From IMG/VR virus record IMGVR_UViG_3300044613_002535, positions 1-23,597 of that record: DNA of 23,597 nt. One strand, 5' to 3'. Shown in pieces: positions 1-6,003 of this stretch (positions within the stretch are counted from its first letter, which is position 1; each line of letters starts with the position of its first letter). The notes under the pieces are model-generated. The model was not told where the DNA came from and made no database searches. It was given only the letters and a program-made list of their open reading frames with translations. A program made the position numbers and the translations under genes. This stretch comes from a virus.

Positions 1-126
1 GACACCATCGTCCACGAGTTGCTGCACGACTGTTTCCCCCACCTGAGCGAAGAAGCCGTCGCCGATGCCGCCGGAGTCATGGCGCGCAGCATGTGGCGCG
101 ACAAATGGAGGAGGGTCATGGAATGA
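1..126 (+). CDS. C-terminal end of a HExxH metallopeptidase-like phage protein (5' truncated)
   Basis: The frame is open from base 1 and stops at TGA 124-126, giving 41 visible residues. Residues 5-9 read HELLH, a HExxH zinc-binding and catalytic signature, followed by an acidic helix-like stretch (LSEEAVADAAGVMARSMW). Short phage proteins with this HELLH plus EEAV arrangement are generally annotated as putative zinc metallopeptidases of unknown substrate. The N-terminal part lies outside the window, so neither the full length nor the third zinc ligand can be checked. The stop overlaps the start of the next gene (ATGA), so the two are probably translationally coupled. The motif is seen directly; protease activity is inferred. 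Confidence 0.7.
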   Translation, partial: DTIVHELLHDCFPHLSEEAVADAAGVMARSMWRDKWRRVME

Positions 127-278
127 CGTCCGCAATCCTCATCGCCTTGGTCGGCCTGCTCTATTTCGCCGTGGCCATCGATCAATTCTGCATACAGCAC
201 AACTTTTGGGCCGGTGTCGTCTGGTTTGGCTACAGCGTTAGCCAGATCGGTCTTTGGCACATGACTATCCGGCCATGA
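123..278 (+). CDS. Small membrane protein, two predicted TM segments
   Basis: A 51-residue protein. ATG 123 was preferred over the in-frame ATG at 93 because GGAGGAGGG (107-115) lies 7 nt upstream and the start overlaps the preceding stop as ATGA. Residues 4-19 and 29-46 are hydrophobic, separated by a short polar turn with D20, Q21 and H26, which predicts a two-pass inner-membrane protein with both ends on the same side. Similar tiny membrane proteins are common in the accessory block ahead of terminase. It is too far from the endolysin to be called a holin. I do not recognise a family. No function is assigned. Confidence 0.6.
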   Translation: MTSAILIALVGLLYFAVAIDQFCIQHNFWAGVVWFGYSVSQIGLWHMTIRP

Positions 279-281
279 TTC

Positions 282-437
282 ATGAGTAAATACAGCATTA
301 TGACAGACGAAATTGCCGAAATCGACAAGACCATCGCCCTGCTGAAAACGCAGCGCACCAAACTTGTCGCCGCGGCGGCAAAGAAGAAAGCGGATGCGTT
401 GTGCGCGGAGATGCGCAAGCGCAAGCAATCCAAATGA
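282..437 (+). CDS. Small charged helical protein, unknown function
   Basis: A 51-residue protein if ATG 282 is used; ATG 300 (7th codon) is an alternative, and neither has a clear Shine-Dalgarno. From about residue 8 the sequence is heptad-like, with I/L/A alternating with D/E/K/R (EIAEIDKTIALLKTQRTKL), then an Ala/Lys-rich stretch and a basic tail (MRKRKQSK). This predicts one long helix or a short coiled coil with a cationic end, the composition of small DNA-associated or oligomerising phage proteins. It starts 3 nt after the membrane-protein stop and so probably shares its transcript. No family recognised. Confidence 0.5.
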   Translation: MSKYSIMTDEIAEIDKTIALLKTQRTKLVAAAAKKKADALCAEMRKRKQSK

Positions 438-634
438 ATTTTCTGATGGCAAAAGCGGGTTCGTGCAGGCGCGCATGGTGGTGCGCACCTCGGAGCAAGC
501 CGGTATGCCCAGCCCCACAGAGCACGACTAGTGGGGCGCCATCAAACTTTAGAGCGTCAGGGAATGCGGCGGACGTTGTGGTCTGGTCATTTCATACCCC
601 TGCCCCTGTAACCGCATAAAACAGGAGCCGCTCT
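438..634 (+). other. Region between genes with no confident CDS
   Basis: About 200 nt separate the helical protein from the strong RBS at 623-627. A 61-codon frame starting at ATG 434 (ATGA overlap) runs to 619, but its Cys/Trp/Arg/Pro-rich translation looks like an out-of-frame read. Another frame has a more protein-like stretch (445-529) that ends in TAG and lacks a good start. I therefore call no gene; the region could hold a decayed gene. A hairpin at 512-537 is listed separately. Confidence 0.4.
512..537 (+). repeat. 7-bp perfect stem-loop
   Basis: GCCCCAC (512-518) is the exact reverse complement of GTGGGGC (531-537), with a 12-nt loop. No T-run follows on either side, so it is not a standard intrinsic terminator. 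It could be an RNA-processing hairpin or chance in G+C-rich DNA. Confidence 0.35.
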
Positions 635-1051
635 ATGTATTTTGAAACCGAACAACACCGCGAAGTCGAGGCGCGCATGCTGCAGGAGGTCGCCGACAAA
701 TACGGCTACACGATCGAGCGCTGCAGCAAGGCGTATCCGGTGGACGCCGTCTTCATGCGCAACGGCGTGGCCAAGCGTCTGGTCGAAGCGCGGCGCCGCT
801 ACAACTCGAAGGACGCATACCCGACGCTTTGGTGGAGCCTGCAGAAATACGTCAGCCTTTCCCAATACAGCCAGATCCTGCCGACCACGCTCATTGTCGA
901 ATGGACCGAGGGCATCTACGCGCTCGATATCACGCGCAAAGCGTATCCTGTTATTTATATGAGGCGCCCGAACGGCCGTTGCGCCGCGGACAATGAGCCG
1001 TGTGTAGACATACCGGTGTCGGACTTTAAGGCGGTCATCGAGCGACAATGA
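635..1051 (+). CDS. PD-(D/E)XK nuclease-fold-like phage protein
   Basis: A 138-residue protein. ATG 635 has AGGAG (623-627) 7 nt upstream. The layout fits small phage proteins of the PD-(D/E)XK type: a helical start (residues 5-24), a strand with Pro-Val-Asp (35-37), a turn, then a strand ending E51-A-R53. A helical block follows (YPTLWWSLQKYVSLSQYS, about 62-79), then a core strand (TTLIVEWTEGIYALDI). In active members the second motif is ExK; here it is ExR, so catalysis may be altered or lost. Such proteins usually sit among replication or packaging genes. It overlaps the next gene by ATGA. The fold call rests on pattern recognition, with no search behind it. Confidence 0.6.
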   Translation: MYFETEQHREVEARMLQEVADKYGYTIERCSKAYPVDAVFMRNGVAKRLVEARRRYNSKDAYPTLWWSLQKYVSLSQYSQILPTTLIVEWTEGIYALDITRKAYPVIYMRRPNGRCAADNEPCVDIPVSDFKAVIERQ

Positions 1052-1263
1052 TTAGCTGGTCGCCATACCCAATGCGCGCCGAAGTCGCCGGTGTCGGCAC
1101 CGCGTGGCTGCTCTACGTCCAGCCGCAGGGCGGCATGGCGAACGACATTTGGACTTTTGTGCCGGAGTCCACCGGCCAACCGCTGCACGTCCGCAGCGAC
1201 CAGTTTCATTTTTCCGAGAATCCGACTTTAGACATAGCAACTTTGGGCGCTGACACGGCTTAA
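1048..1263 (+). CDS. Small hypothetical phage protein
   Basis: A 71-residue protein starting at ATG 1048, which overlaps the preceding stop (ATGA), so coupling with the nuclease-like gene is likely. It is predicted mostly beta, with a GTAWLLYVQPQGGMANDIWT core followed by HVRSDQFHF. The pattern NDIW-x-FVxE...HVRSDQ resembles small uncharacterised proteins found ahead of terminase in related phage contigs. It has no signal peptide, membrane segment or obvious catalytic motif. Its position just before terL would suit a packaging accessory such as a small terminase. However, it lacks the helix-turn-helix and coiled coil expected of TerS, so I do not assign that. The 3' end of the gene forms one arm of the 11-bp inverted repeat at 1244-1308. 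Confidence 0.6.
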   Translation: MISWSPYPMRAEVAGVGTAWLLYVQPQGGMANDIWTFVPESTGQPLHVRSDQFHFSENPTLDIATLGADTA

Positions 1264-1308
1264 CAAATCGGTTCTGGGAGGGACCGCGCGCTAACCAGTC
1301 AGCGCCCA
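1244..1308. repeat. 11-bp perfect inverted repeat upstream of terL
   Basis: TGGGCGCTGAC (1244-1254) and GTCAGCGCCCA (1298-1308) are exact reverse complements separated by 43 nt. The left arm spans the last codons of the upstream gene and the right arm ends 44 nt before the terL start. Possible roles are a large-loop terminator (a weak ATTACATTTT tract follows), an operator, or a packaging-site element. The pairing is seen directly; the role is inferred. Confidence 0.6.
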
Positions 1309-1318
1309 TTACATTTTA

Positions 1319-1355
1319 GAGGGGAGAGCGCAGCGGAGCCTGCGCAGGGGAAGTG
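1319..1355 (+). promoter_or_regulatory. terL translation start region: SD-like tract, hairpin, GTG
   Basis: A purine tract GAGGGGAGA (1319-1327) is followed at once by a perfect hairpin: GCGCAG (1328-1333), loop CGGAGC, CTGCGC (1340-1345). Then comes AGGGGAA (1346-1352) and GTG 1353. In linear sequence the first tract is 25 nt from the start, too far for initiation, but if the 18-nt hairpin folds the effective gap is 7 nt. The nearer AGGGG is only 2 nt from GTG, which is too close. The in-frame TAG at 1317-1319 leaves GTG 1353 as the first usable start. Confidence 0.55.
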
Positions 1356-2984
1356 AACGAACAGAAACAACGGTTTCAGCCGTCCGAGCACCCTGTGATG
1401 CGGATCGACACCGATCTTCTGAGCAAATTGGGGCCGGAGGAAGGCTGGCAATATCTCAAAACGAGGGAAGAGCTAATCGCGCGCGAGGCGAGCGATCCGT
1501 TCCGCTTTGGTTATGTGCCGCCGCTGTGGAAAAAGGCCAGCGAGCTGCTCGATAAACACCGAGAGCTGCTCGTCATGGGCGGAAACAGAAGCGGAAAAAC
1601 GGAGTGGGCGGCGAAGGAGGTCATTAGATTAATGCACAGCAAGGCCGGAGCCGTCGTCTGGTGCTTCGCCGAGACGTCCGCGACCAGCATCGAGTCGCAG
1701 CAACCGCGCCTTTGGAAATTTATGCCCCCTGAGTGGCGTAATGCGCGCAAAAGTCAGGTGACCAATATTTCATATACGCTGAAAAATGGTTTCTCAGAGG
1801 CCAAGTTTTGCAGTCCGAACGGCAGTATCTGCTGCTTTAAAAATTACGCGCAAGATTTGAGTGTCATAGAAGGCGCCGAGCTAGATATGGCATGGTGCGA
1901 CGAGCTGGTCGGTCTGGATCTGCTCGAAACGCTTCGTTTTCGCCTCGTAGACCGCAACGGCAAGCTCGCTGTCACGTTCACGCCGGTCCAAGGCTACAGT
2001 CCGACCGTCGCGTCCTACTTAAACGGCGCAAAAACGGTCGAGGACGCCGACGCCGAGCTGCTGCCGAAGCGCGCGGAGAAGGACGGCGAGCAAATCATCA
2101 CCGGATACGAGAAAGTCCCGATCCTGCAGATGAGCACGCGCAACCGGCCGGTGCTCTACTTTCATACGCGCGCCAATCCATGGGCCGGATGGTCTCGTAT
2201 GCGCAAGGAGCTGCAGAACGAGACCCGCGAGCGGATACTTTGTCGCGCCTATGGTGTGCCGACCAAGGCCATCTCCGGTCGCTTCCCACTATTCAACGAG
2301 AAGGTCCACGTCATCCGGCACAGCGACGTGCCGGAGGGCACGCGGTATCACTGGGTCGATCCGGCCAGCGGCAGAAACTGGTTTCAGCTCTGGTCCGTTC
2401 ACGACTCGGCCGGTCGCTGCATAATTTATCGTGAATGGCCAAGTATGGACGACTACATCCCATCTATCGGATACGCCGGAGAGTGGGCGCTGCCGGACGG
2501 AAAGAAGATGGACGGAAAAGCAGGACCGGCGCAGAGCGACTTCGGCTTTGGCCTTGAGCGATACGTCGAAGAGATCAAGCGCGTCGAGAACGGCGAGAAG
2601 ATCTTTGAGAGATACATGGACAGTCGCTTCGGCAACGCGCCGACGCTCGCGCGCGAGATGCCGACGACCCTGATCGATGAGATGGGCGAGCTGGGTGTGG
2701 ACTTCCTCGCCGCACCGGCCGACTCGATTGACGAGGGCATCGCCATGGTCAACTCCATGCTGCACTACAACCCTGAGCAGCCGGTCAACGCGCTCAACCA
2801 GCCGAAGCTCTATATCTCGGAGCGCTGCAAGAACACGATTTATGCTCTGGCGACCTATACCGGAGCGGACGGCAAGAAAGGCGCGACGAAAGATCCGGTT
2901 GACTGCGTGAAATTCATCGCGCTCTCCGGCGCCGGAAACGTGGACGGCGAGACGCTCATGTCCCGCGGAGGAGGAAGCTACTAG
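1353..2984 (+). CDS. terL: Terminase large subunit (packaging ATPase and nuclease)
   Basis: A 543-residue motor that cuts concatemeric DNA and pumps it through the portal into the prohead. The ATPase half has Walker A GGNRSGKT (76-83), Walker B LDMAWCDE (177-184, with D183 and E184) and a coupling motif AVTFTP (206-211). The nuclease half is RNase H-like, with acidic residues at D336 (HWVDPASG), D423 (RYMDSRFGN) and D515/D518 (KDPVDCVKF). Length is normal for the family. GTG 1353 is the only usable upstream start; an in-frame ATG 15 codons later is less likely. Its last codons contain GGAGGAGGAAG (2967-2977), the RBS of the next gene, and its TAG overlaps that gene's GTG. No small terminase is recognisable nearby. 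Confidence 0.95.
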   Translation: MNEQKQRFQPSEHPVMRIDTDLLSKLGPEEGWQYLKTREELIAREASDPFRFGYVPPLWKKASELLDKHRELLVMGGNRSGKTEWAAKEVIRLMHSKAGAVVWCFAETSATSIESQQPRLWKFMPPEWRNARKSQVTNISYTLKNGFSEAKFCSPNGSICCFKNYAQDLSVIEGAELDMAWCDELVGLDLLETLRFRLVDRNGKLAVTFTPVQGYSPTVASYLNGAKTVEDADAELLPKRAEKDGEQIITGYEKVPILQMSTRNRPVLYFHTRANPWAGWSRMRKELQNETRERILCRAYGVPTKAISGRFPLFNEKVHVIRHSDVPEGTRYHWVDPASGRNWFQLWSVHDSAGRCIIYREWPSMDDYIPSIGYAGEWALPDGKKMDGKAGPAQSDFGFGLERYVEEIKRVENGEKIFERYMDSRFGNAPTLAREMPTTLIDEMGELGVDFLAAPADSIDEGIAMVNSMLHYNPEQPVNALNQPKLYISERCKNTIYALATYTGADGKKGATKDPVDCVKFIALSGAGNVDGETLMSRGGGSY

Positions 2985-3190
2985 TGGCTCCCACTGGCAT
3001 AGTTCCCCCGCCCCCGCGCGCGAGGCCATGGCGCGGACGCAGCAAGGAGCCGCCGCGCTGTGGCGTGTGTTCTAAGCGGCTTCGTATCGAGGACATCCAT
3101 GGAGTGGACGAACAGCTCGGCCCCATCTGCCGCGAGTGCGGCCCGCACGTCATCGTAGCCAACAACGTCATGTATCCCTTCTGGATATAA
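2984..3190 (+). CDS. Four-cysteine zinc-ribbon-like small protein
   Basis: A 68-residue protein starting at GTG 2984, which overlaps the terL stop TAG by one base. The strong SD GGAGGAGGAAG (2967-2977) lies 6 nt upstream, inside terL. After a Pro/Arg-rich N-terminus (PPPPRARPWRGRSK) it has C26-x2-C29 and C49-x2-C52, spaced by 19 residues, the usual layout of a treble-clef or ribbon zinc site. The basic N-terminus plus zinc knuckle would suit nucleic-acid binding or a packaging accessory role. The tight coupling to terL supports a link to packaging, but that is inference. The cysteine pattern is direct. Confidence 0.65.
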   Translation: MAPTGIVPPPPRARPWRGRSKEPPRCGVCSKRLRIEDIHGVDEQLGPICRECGPHVIVANNVMYPFWI

Positions 3191-3234
3191 CCATTCGCCA
3201 TTCGCAAACCCCGAACACAAACAGCTTAAAAATT

Positions 3235-3525
3235 ATGCTATTCACGCAAAAAACCAAAACCATACCGGTGGACCGCTATGCCGTGTCCGACAACTACGAC
3301 CCAAAAGGCGCTCTCGCCTTCAGCCGCGAGCAGGCGCCCAATGCCTACTTGGCTGTGATGACGGAGCTGCAGGACCGCATCGCCGACGCCGTCACGCTGT
3401 GCAGCACGATGGCGACCTCGAAGGAGGGCGGATATCTCGCACACGCCGCCGGTCAGCTCTGCGCGCTGCAGGAACTGTGGGACGCGCTCGAAGCACGCCG
3501 CGCGGATTCGCATCGGGTGGAGTAG
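3235..3525 (+). CDS. Small hypothetical phage protein, helical
   Basis: A 96-residue protein. ATG 3235 is chosen because the in-frame sequence upstream overlaps the zinc-ribbon gene and reads as nonsense. No Shine-Dalgarno is present; the start follows an A+T-rich leader (CTTAAAAATT). Residues 1-30 look extended. Residues 35-90 form two or three predicted helices (AYLAVMTELQDRIADAVTLC, then GQLCALQELWDALEAR). There is no membrane segment and no metal motif. Lying between terL and the capsid operon, it may be a packaging or head-assembly accessory. Family not recognised. The 361-nt gap that follows suggests it ends one transcription unit. Confidence 0.6.
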   Translation: MLFTQKTKTIPVDRYAVSDNYDPKGALAFSREQAPNAYLAVMTELQDRIADAVTLCSTMATSKEGGYLAHAAGQLCALQELWDALEARRADSHRVE

Positions 3526-3886
3526 CTTTTGCGCCGTAGTCCAAGCGTGATTTGGTTCCCAGCCGCCAATGTAAGCATCCGGCGACACTGCGCCGCGCAA
3601 TGTAAAACCATGTTCCCGCTCTATACCCAATCGGGCGCAATCCGGTCAAAATCGACGGCTTTATACCCGCTCGGGAACTGTTGCAAACCGTAGGACAATG
3701 TCAAAAAGTGCATACAGTTTGTGACAAGTAATGCGTTTGCTATCCAAGCTGAGTAAAAATACTACTGGACATCCGTTCAGTATTACCGAATACTAGATAT
3801 ATCAACGTGGAGTGCGCTTTCATGGCGCTGGGTGTTGATCGGACTGAGAGACGAACTCTCTGGCACCATCTTGGGAGGTTTAGACC
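3526..3886 (+). promoter_or_regulatory. Long gene-free region; probable control region of the capsid genes
   Basis: This 361-nt stretch is the only large non-coding gap in the window and lies directly before the scaffold gene. It is more A+T-rich than its surroundings in 3680-3810. It contains an imperfect 18-nt direct repeat (3618-3635 and 3658-3675, 14 of 18 identical), an inverted repeat GTTCCCG/CGGGAAC (3612-3618 and 3672-3678) and a short hairpin AGTATT-ACCG-AATACT (3779-3794). A structured leader follows at 3801-3860. I see no strong sigma-70 hexamer pair; TTGCTA (3738-3743) with TACTAC 17 nt downstream is weak. A late promoter is inferred from position. Confidence 0.45.
3801..3860 (+). 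promoter_or_regulatory. Two tandem hairpins in the scaffold-gene leader
   Basis: The first hairpin pairs ATCAAC (3801-3806) with GTTGAT (3834-3839), extended by two G-T wobbles, and has an inner GCGC/GCGC stem (3814-3817 with 3825-3828) around a 7-nt loop. The second is GAGAG (3846-3850), ACGAA, CTCTC (3856-3860). Both lie just upstream of the SD GGGAGG (3873-3878), which is 8 nt from ATG 3887. The fold could tune translation or stabilise the capsid transcript. Confidence 0.4.
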
Positions 3887-4918
3887 ATGGCGGAAGGGAA
3901 AGTGGCGTCGAACGACGCTGATGTAGATGTAGTTTCACTAGCTATTCAGGAGCTGTCTGGCGGCATGCCGGAGCAGAAACTGGAAGAAGTGAAATCGGCT
4001 GACGAAGCCGAAGATCTTTTACAAGACGAGACAAAAGAAGAGGAGACCGAGGAGAACACCGAGGAAACCTCCGAAGAGGACAGCACAGAAGAGTCTGGCG
4101 ACTCGGAAGATTCCGAGGACAGCGAAGACGAGGAAGGCGAAGCGCCATCACCGGACAATGTCCAGAAGCGCATAAATAAACTGACGGCGCAAAAGAAGGC
4201 CGCAGCCGAAGAAGCCGCCACCGTCAAATCGCAATACGAAGAAGCGCAAAAGCGCCTTCAAGAGCTGGAGGCTCAGGTCAATGAGGCTTCGCGCCCGATC
4301 CTGCAGCCTAGCGCGGAGAACCCGCTCGCCGATGTCGATACCGCCGAAGCGCTTGATGCGAAAATCAAAAGCGCTCAGGAAGTTCGCCGGTGGGCTTTGC
4401 GCAACACAGACGGTGCCACCGTGCGTAAACCGGACGGCAGCGAGGTCTACGTTGACGCCGATGAGGTAAAAAACTACCTGATTCGTGCAGACGACGTTTT
4501 GACGGTGCATGCTCCCGCTCGACGCGAATGGCTTGCCCAAAGGCAGCCAGCAGTCGAAGCGGCCAAGAACCTGTTCCCCGACCTCTTCACAAAAGGCAGC
4601 GCGCTCAACCAAGCGTTCCAAGCGACCGTAAAACAAGCGCCGGAGCTATTGAAGCTCCCGCAGGTTGAATACTGGGTCGGCTTGGCGCTCTACGGTGAGC
4701 AGCAGCTCATGGCCAAGCAGGCAGCGTCTAACGCTAAAGCCGCCGCGTCGAAGAAGGTCTCGTCTAATAAGATCGCAAAGACACCTACCCCAGCGAACCC
4801 GATCAGTTCACCGAAAACTTCTACCAAAGGCGCCGTTTCTAAAGCGGCAAAGGACAGAGTTATGAGCGGCAGGATCGACGATCTTGCAGATTACGTCTCC
4901 GAAGCTCTGTTTAGTTAA
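3887..4918 (+). CDS. Capsid scaffolding protein
   Basis: A 343-residue protein with SD GGGAGG 8 nt upstream of ATG 3887. Residues 32-86 are extremely acidic, Glu/Asp/Ser/Thr-rich, with a repeated SED unit (72-81). Residues 91-135 form a strong coiled coil (KRINKLTAQKKAAAEEAATV onward). A mixed middle region follows, and residues 276-327 are a Lys/Ser/Ala/Pro-rich basic tail. Charge-segregated, helical, low-complexity proteins directly before the major capsid gene are classical scaffolds; the basic C-terminal part commonly contacts the coat. No protease motif is visible. The scaffold would guide prohead assembly and then leave or be degraded. Function is inferred from composition and position, which agree well. 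Confidence 0.8.
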   Translation: MAEGKVASNDADVDVVSLAIQELSGGMPEQKLEEVKSADEAEDLLQDETKEEETEENTEETSEEDSTEESGDSEDSEDSEDEEGEAPSPDNVQKRINKLTAQKKAAAEEAATVKSQYEEAQKRLQELEAQVNEASRPILQPSAENPLADVDTAEALDAKIKSAQEVRRWALRNTDGATVRKPDGSEVYVDADEVKNYLIRADDVLTVHAPARREWLAQRQPAVEAAKNLFPDLFTKGSALNQAFQATVKQAPELLKLPQVEYWVGLALYGEQQLMAKQAASNAKAAASKKVSSNKIAKTPTPANPISSPKTSTKGAVSKAAKDRVMSGRIDDLADYVSEALFS

Positions 4919-4929
4919 CAAAACCTCAC

Positions 4930-4939
4930 ACTAGAAAGA
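4930..4939 (+). promoter_or_regulatory. Shared 10-mer ACTAGAAAGA before the capsid gene
   Basis: The capsid gene is preceded by a 31-nt spacer with no classical SD. Its ACTAGAAAGA ends exactly 10 nt before ATG 4950. The same 10-mer sits at the same place before the decoration-like gene. It may act as a weak SD (AGAAAG) or a translation-enhancing site. Confidence 0.5.
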
Positions 4940-4949
4940 AAAACTTACT

Positions 4950-5972
4950 ATGGCAGCTCCCGCGGGACAATTGTTCCCCTCAGTTGGAAATAGGGAGGAC
5001 ATCCTTGATGTTCTTACCTACGTCGATAACAAAAACACACCCATCTCTTCGAGCATTGCTCGCGTAGGTGCGGACATCACTAATCCTTCGGTTTACAGCT
5101 ATTTGGCCGATTCTTACAGCGCTCCGTCCACAGACGGCGTTGTTGATTCCGCCGACGTGACCGAGTTCTCCGATGCGGCCGCAAACCGCGTCATGCTCAG
5201 TGCTCGCGCCCAAAAAATTCGCAGAACTGCCCGCGTTTCCGATTGGCAGGCGAACCTTGCTGACGTTGCCGCTATCGGCCGTCGCAAGGAATTTTCCAAG
5301 GCCATCGCCAAGACGATCTTGGAAGTCAAACGCGATGTCGAAGCGACCATCAGCTCGGACAACGAATCCGTCGAAGGCTCCGGCAGCGTGGCCTACAAAA
5401 CTCGCGGACTCGGCAAGTGGATCGCAACGGCCGGTTCTCAAACCGACCTTCCGGTTCCGACCTCGCAGGCGACTCCTTCTGCCAGCATCAACACGACCGC
5501 GACCGCGTCGCTCACCGAAAGCGCCCTGCAGAACGTCTTGCAGAGCATCTACGAGCAGACTGGCAGTCAGGATCGACTCGTCCTTGTGGCGGGACCGAGC
5601 CTTAAAAAGGCTGTGACTAATATGACACGCTTCACTGTGAACAGCACATCGAACGTGTTCAATCTGCGCCAGACCGCGCAGGCTTCCAGCTCGGATCGTC
5701 TGGTGTCGAATATCTCGTTCTACGAAGGAGATTTTTCGACCGTGGAAATCGTGACCAGCCTATTTTTGGCTGCCAACGCTTCGACCGACGCCGAGAAGTA
5801 TGCTCGCGGTTACATCATGTCGCCTGAGAGCGTCATGCTTCGCTACGGCCGCAAGCCGCGCTTCCAAGAGCTGCAAGACAGCGGTGGTGGACCGCGCGGA
5901 CTCGTGGATTGCATCGTGTCGCTCGCGGTTATGTCACCGAAAAATATGGGCAAGTTCTCCGCGACTTCCTAA
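4950..5972 (+). CDS. Major capsid protein, SU10/DUF5309 type (HK97 fold expected)
   Basis: A 340-residue protein that builds the icosahedral shell. It matches the DUF5309 (SU10-like major head) pattern. An N-terminal segment leads into REDILDVLTYVDNKNTPISS (15-34). The conserved part reads ANRVMLSARAQKIRRTARVS (78-97), then IGRRKEFSKAIAKTILEVKR (109-128), D129 and a turn before TRGLGKWI (151-158). A Thr/Ala-rich region and a beta-rich C-terminal half follow, including DRLVSNISFYEGDFSTVEIV. Length is typical. The position directly after a scaffold and before a small beta-rich protein agrees. Codon use and the shared spacer suggest high expression. Confidence in the role is high; the family name rests on pattern memory. 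Confidence 0.9.
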   Translation: MAAPAGQLFPSVGNREDILDVLTYVDNKNTPISSSIARVGADITNPSVYSYLADSYSAPSTDGVVDSADVTEFSDAAANRVMLSARAQKIRRTARVSDWQANLADVAAIGRRKEFSKAIAKTILEVKRDVEATISSDNESVEGSGSVAYKTRGLGKWIATAGSQTDLPVPTSQATPSASINTTATASLTESALQNVLQSIYEQTGSQDRLVLVAGPSLKKAVTNMTRFTVNSTSNVFNLRQTAQASSSDRLVSNISFYEGDFSTVEIVTSLFLAANASTDAEKYARGYIMSPESVMLRYGRKPRFQELQDSGGGPRGLVDCIVSLAVMSPKNMGKFSATS

Positions 5973-5983
5973 TCGAACAACTA

Positions 5984-5993
5984 ACTAGAAAGA
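5984..5993 (+). promoter_or_regulatory. Shared 10-mer ACTAGAAAGA before the decoration-like gene
   Basis: An identical copy of the element at 4930-4939, again within a 31-nt spacer, again starting 12 nt after the upstream stop and ending 10 nt before the ATG (6004). The rest of the spacer is poorly conserved, so the 10-mer stands out as the constrained part. Confidence 0.5.
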
Positions 5994-6003
5994 TCGTACT
6001 ATT

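Noticed and set aside
434-619. 61-codon CDS starting with an ATGA overlap
   Set aside because: Cys/Trp/Arg/Pro-rich translation and no support beyond the overlap; left as an unannotated region.
445-645. Possible TAG recoding, since one frame continues sensibly past TAG
   Set aside because: terL and other genes end in TAG with sensible C-termini and coupled downstream starts, so TAG functions as stop here.
1048-1263. Small terminase subunit
   Set aside because: Position fits, but the 71-residue protein is beta-rich without helix-turn-helix or coiled coil.
3610-3693. 27-codon mini-ORF (MFPLYTQSG...)
   Set aside because: Too short, no SD, and it coincides with the direct and inverted repeats, which explain its patterned sequence.
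3831-3880. Resemblance of CTGAGAG...CACC to a TPP riboswitch core or hammerhead core
   Set aside because: The conserved helices and core of TPP are absent, and CTGAGAG does not match the hammerhead CTGANGA. There is no biosynthetic gene downstream.
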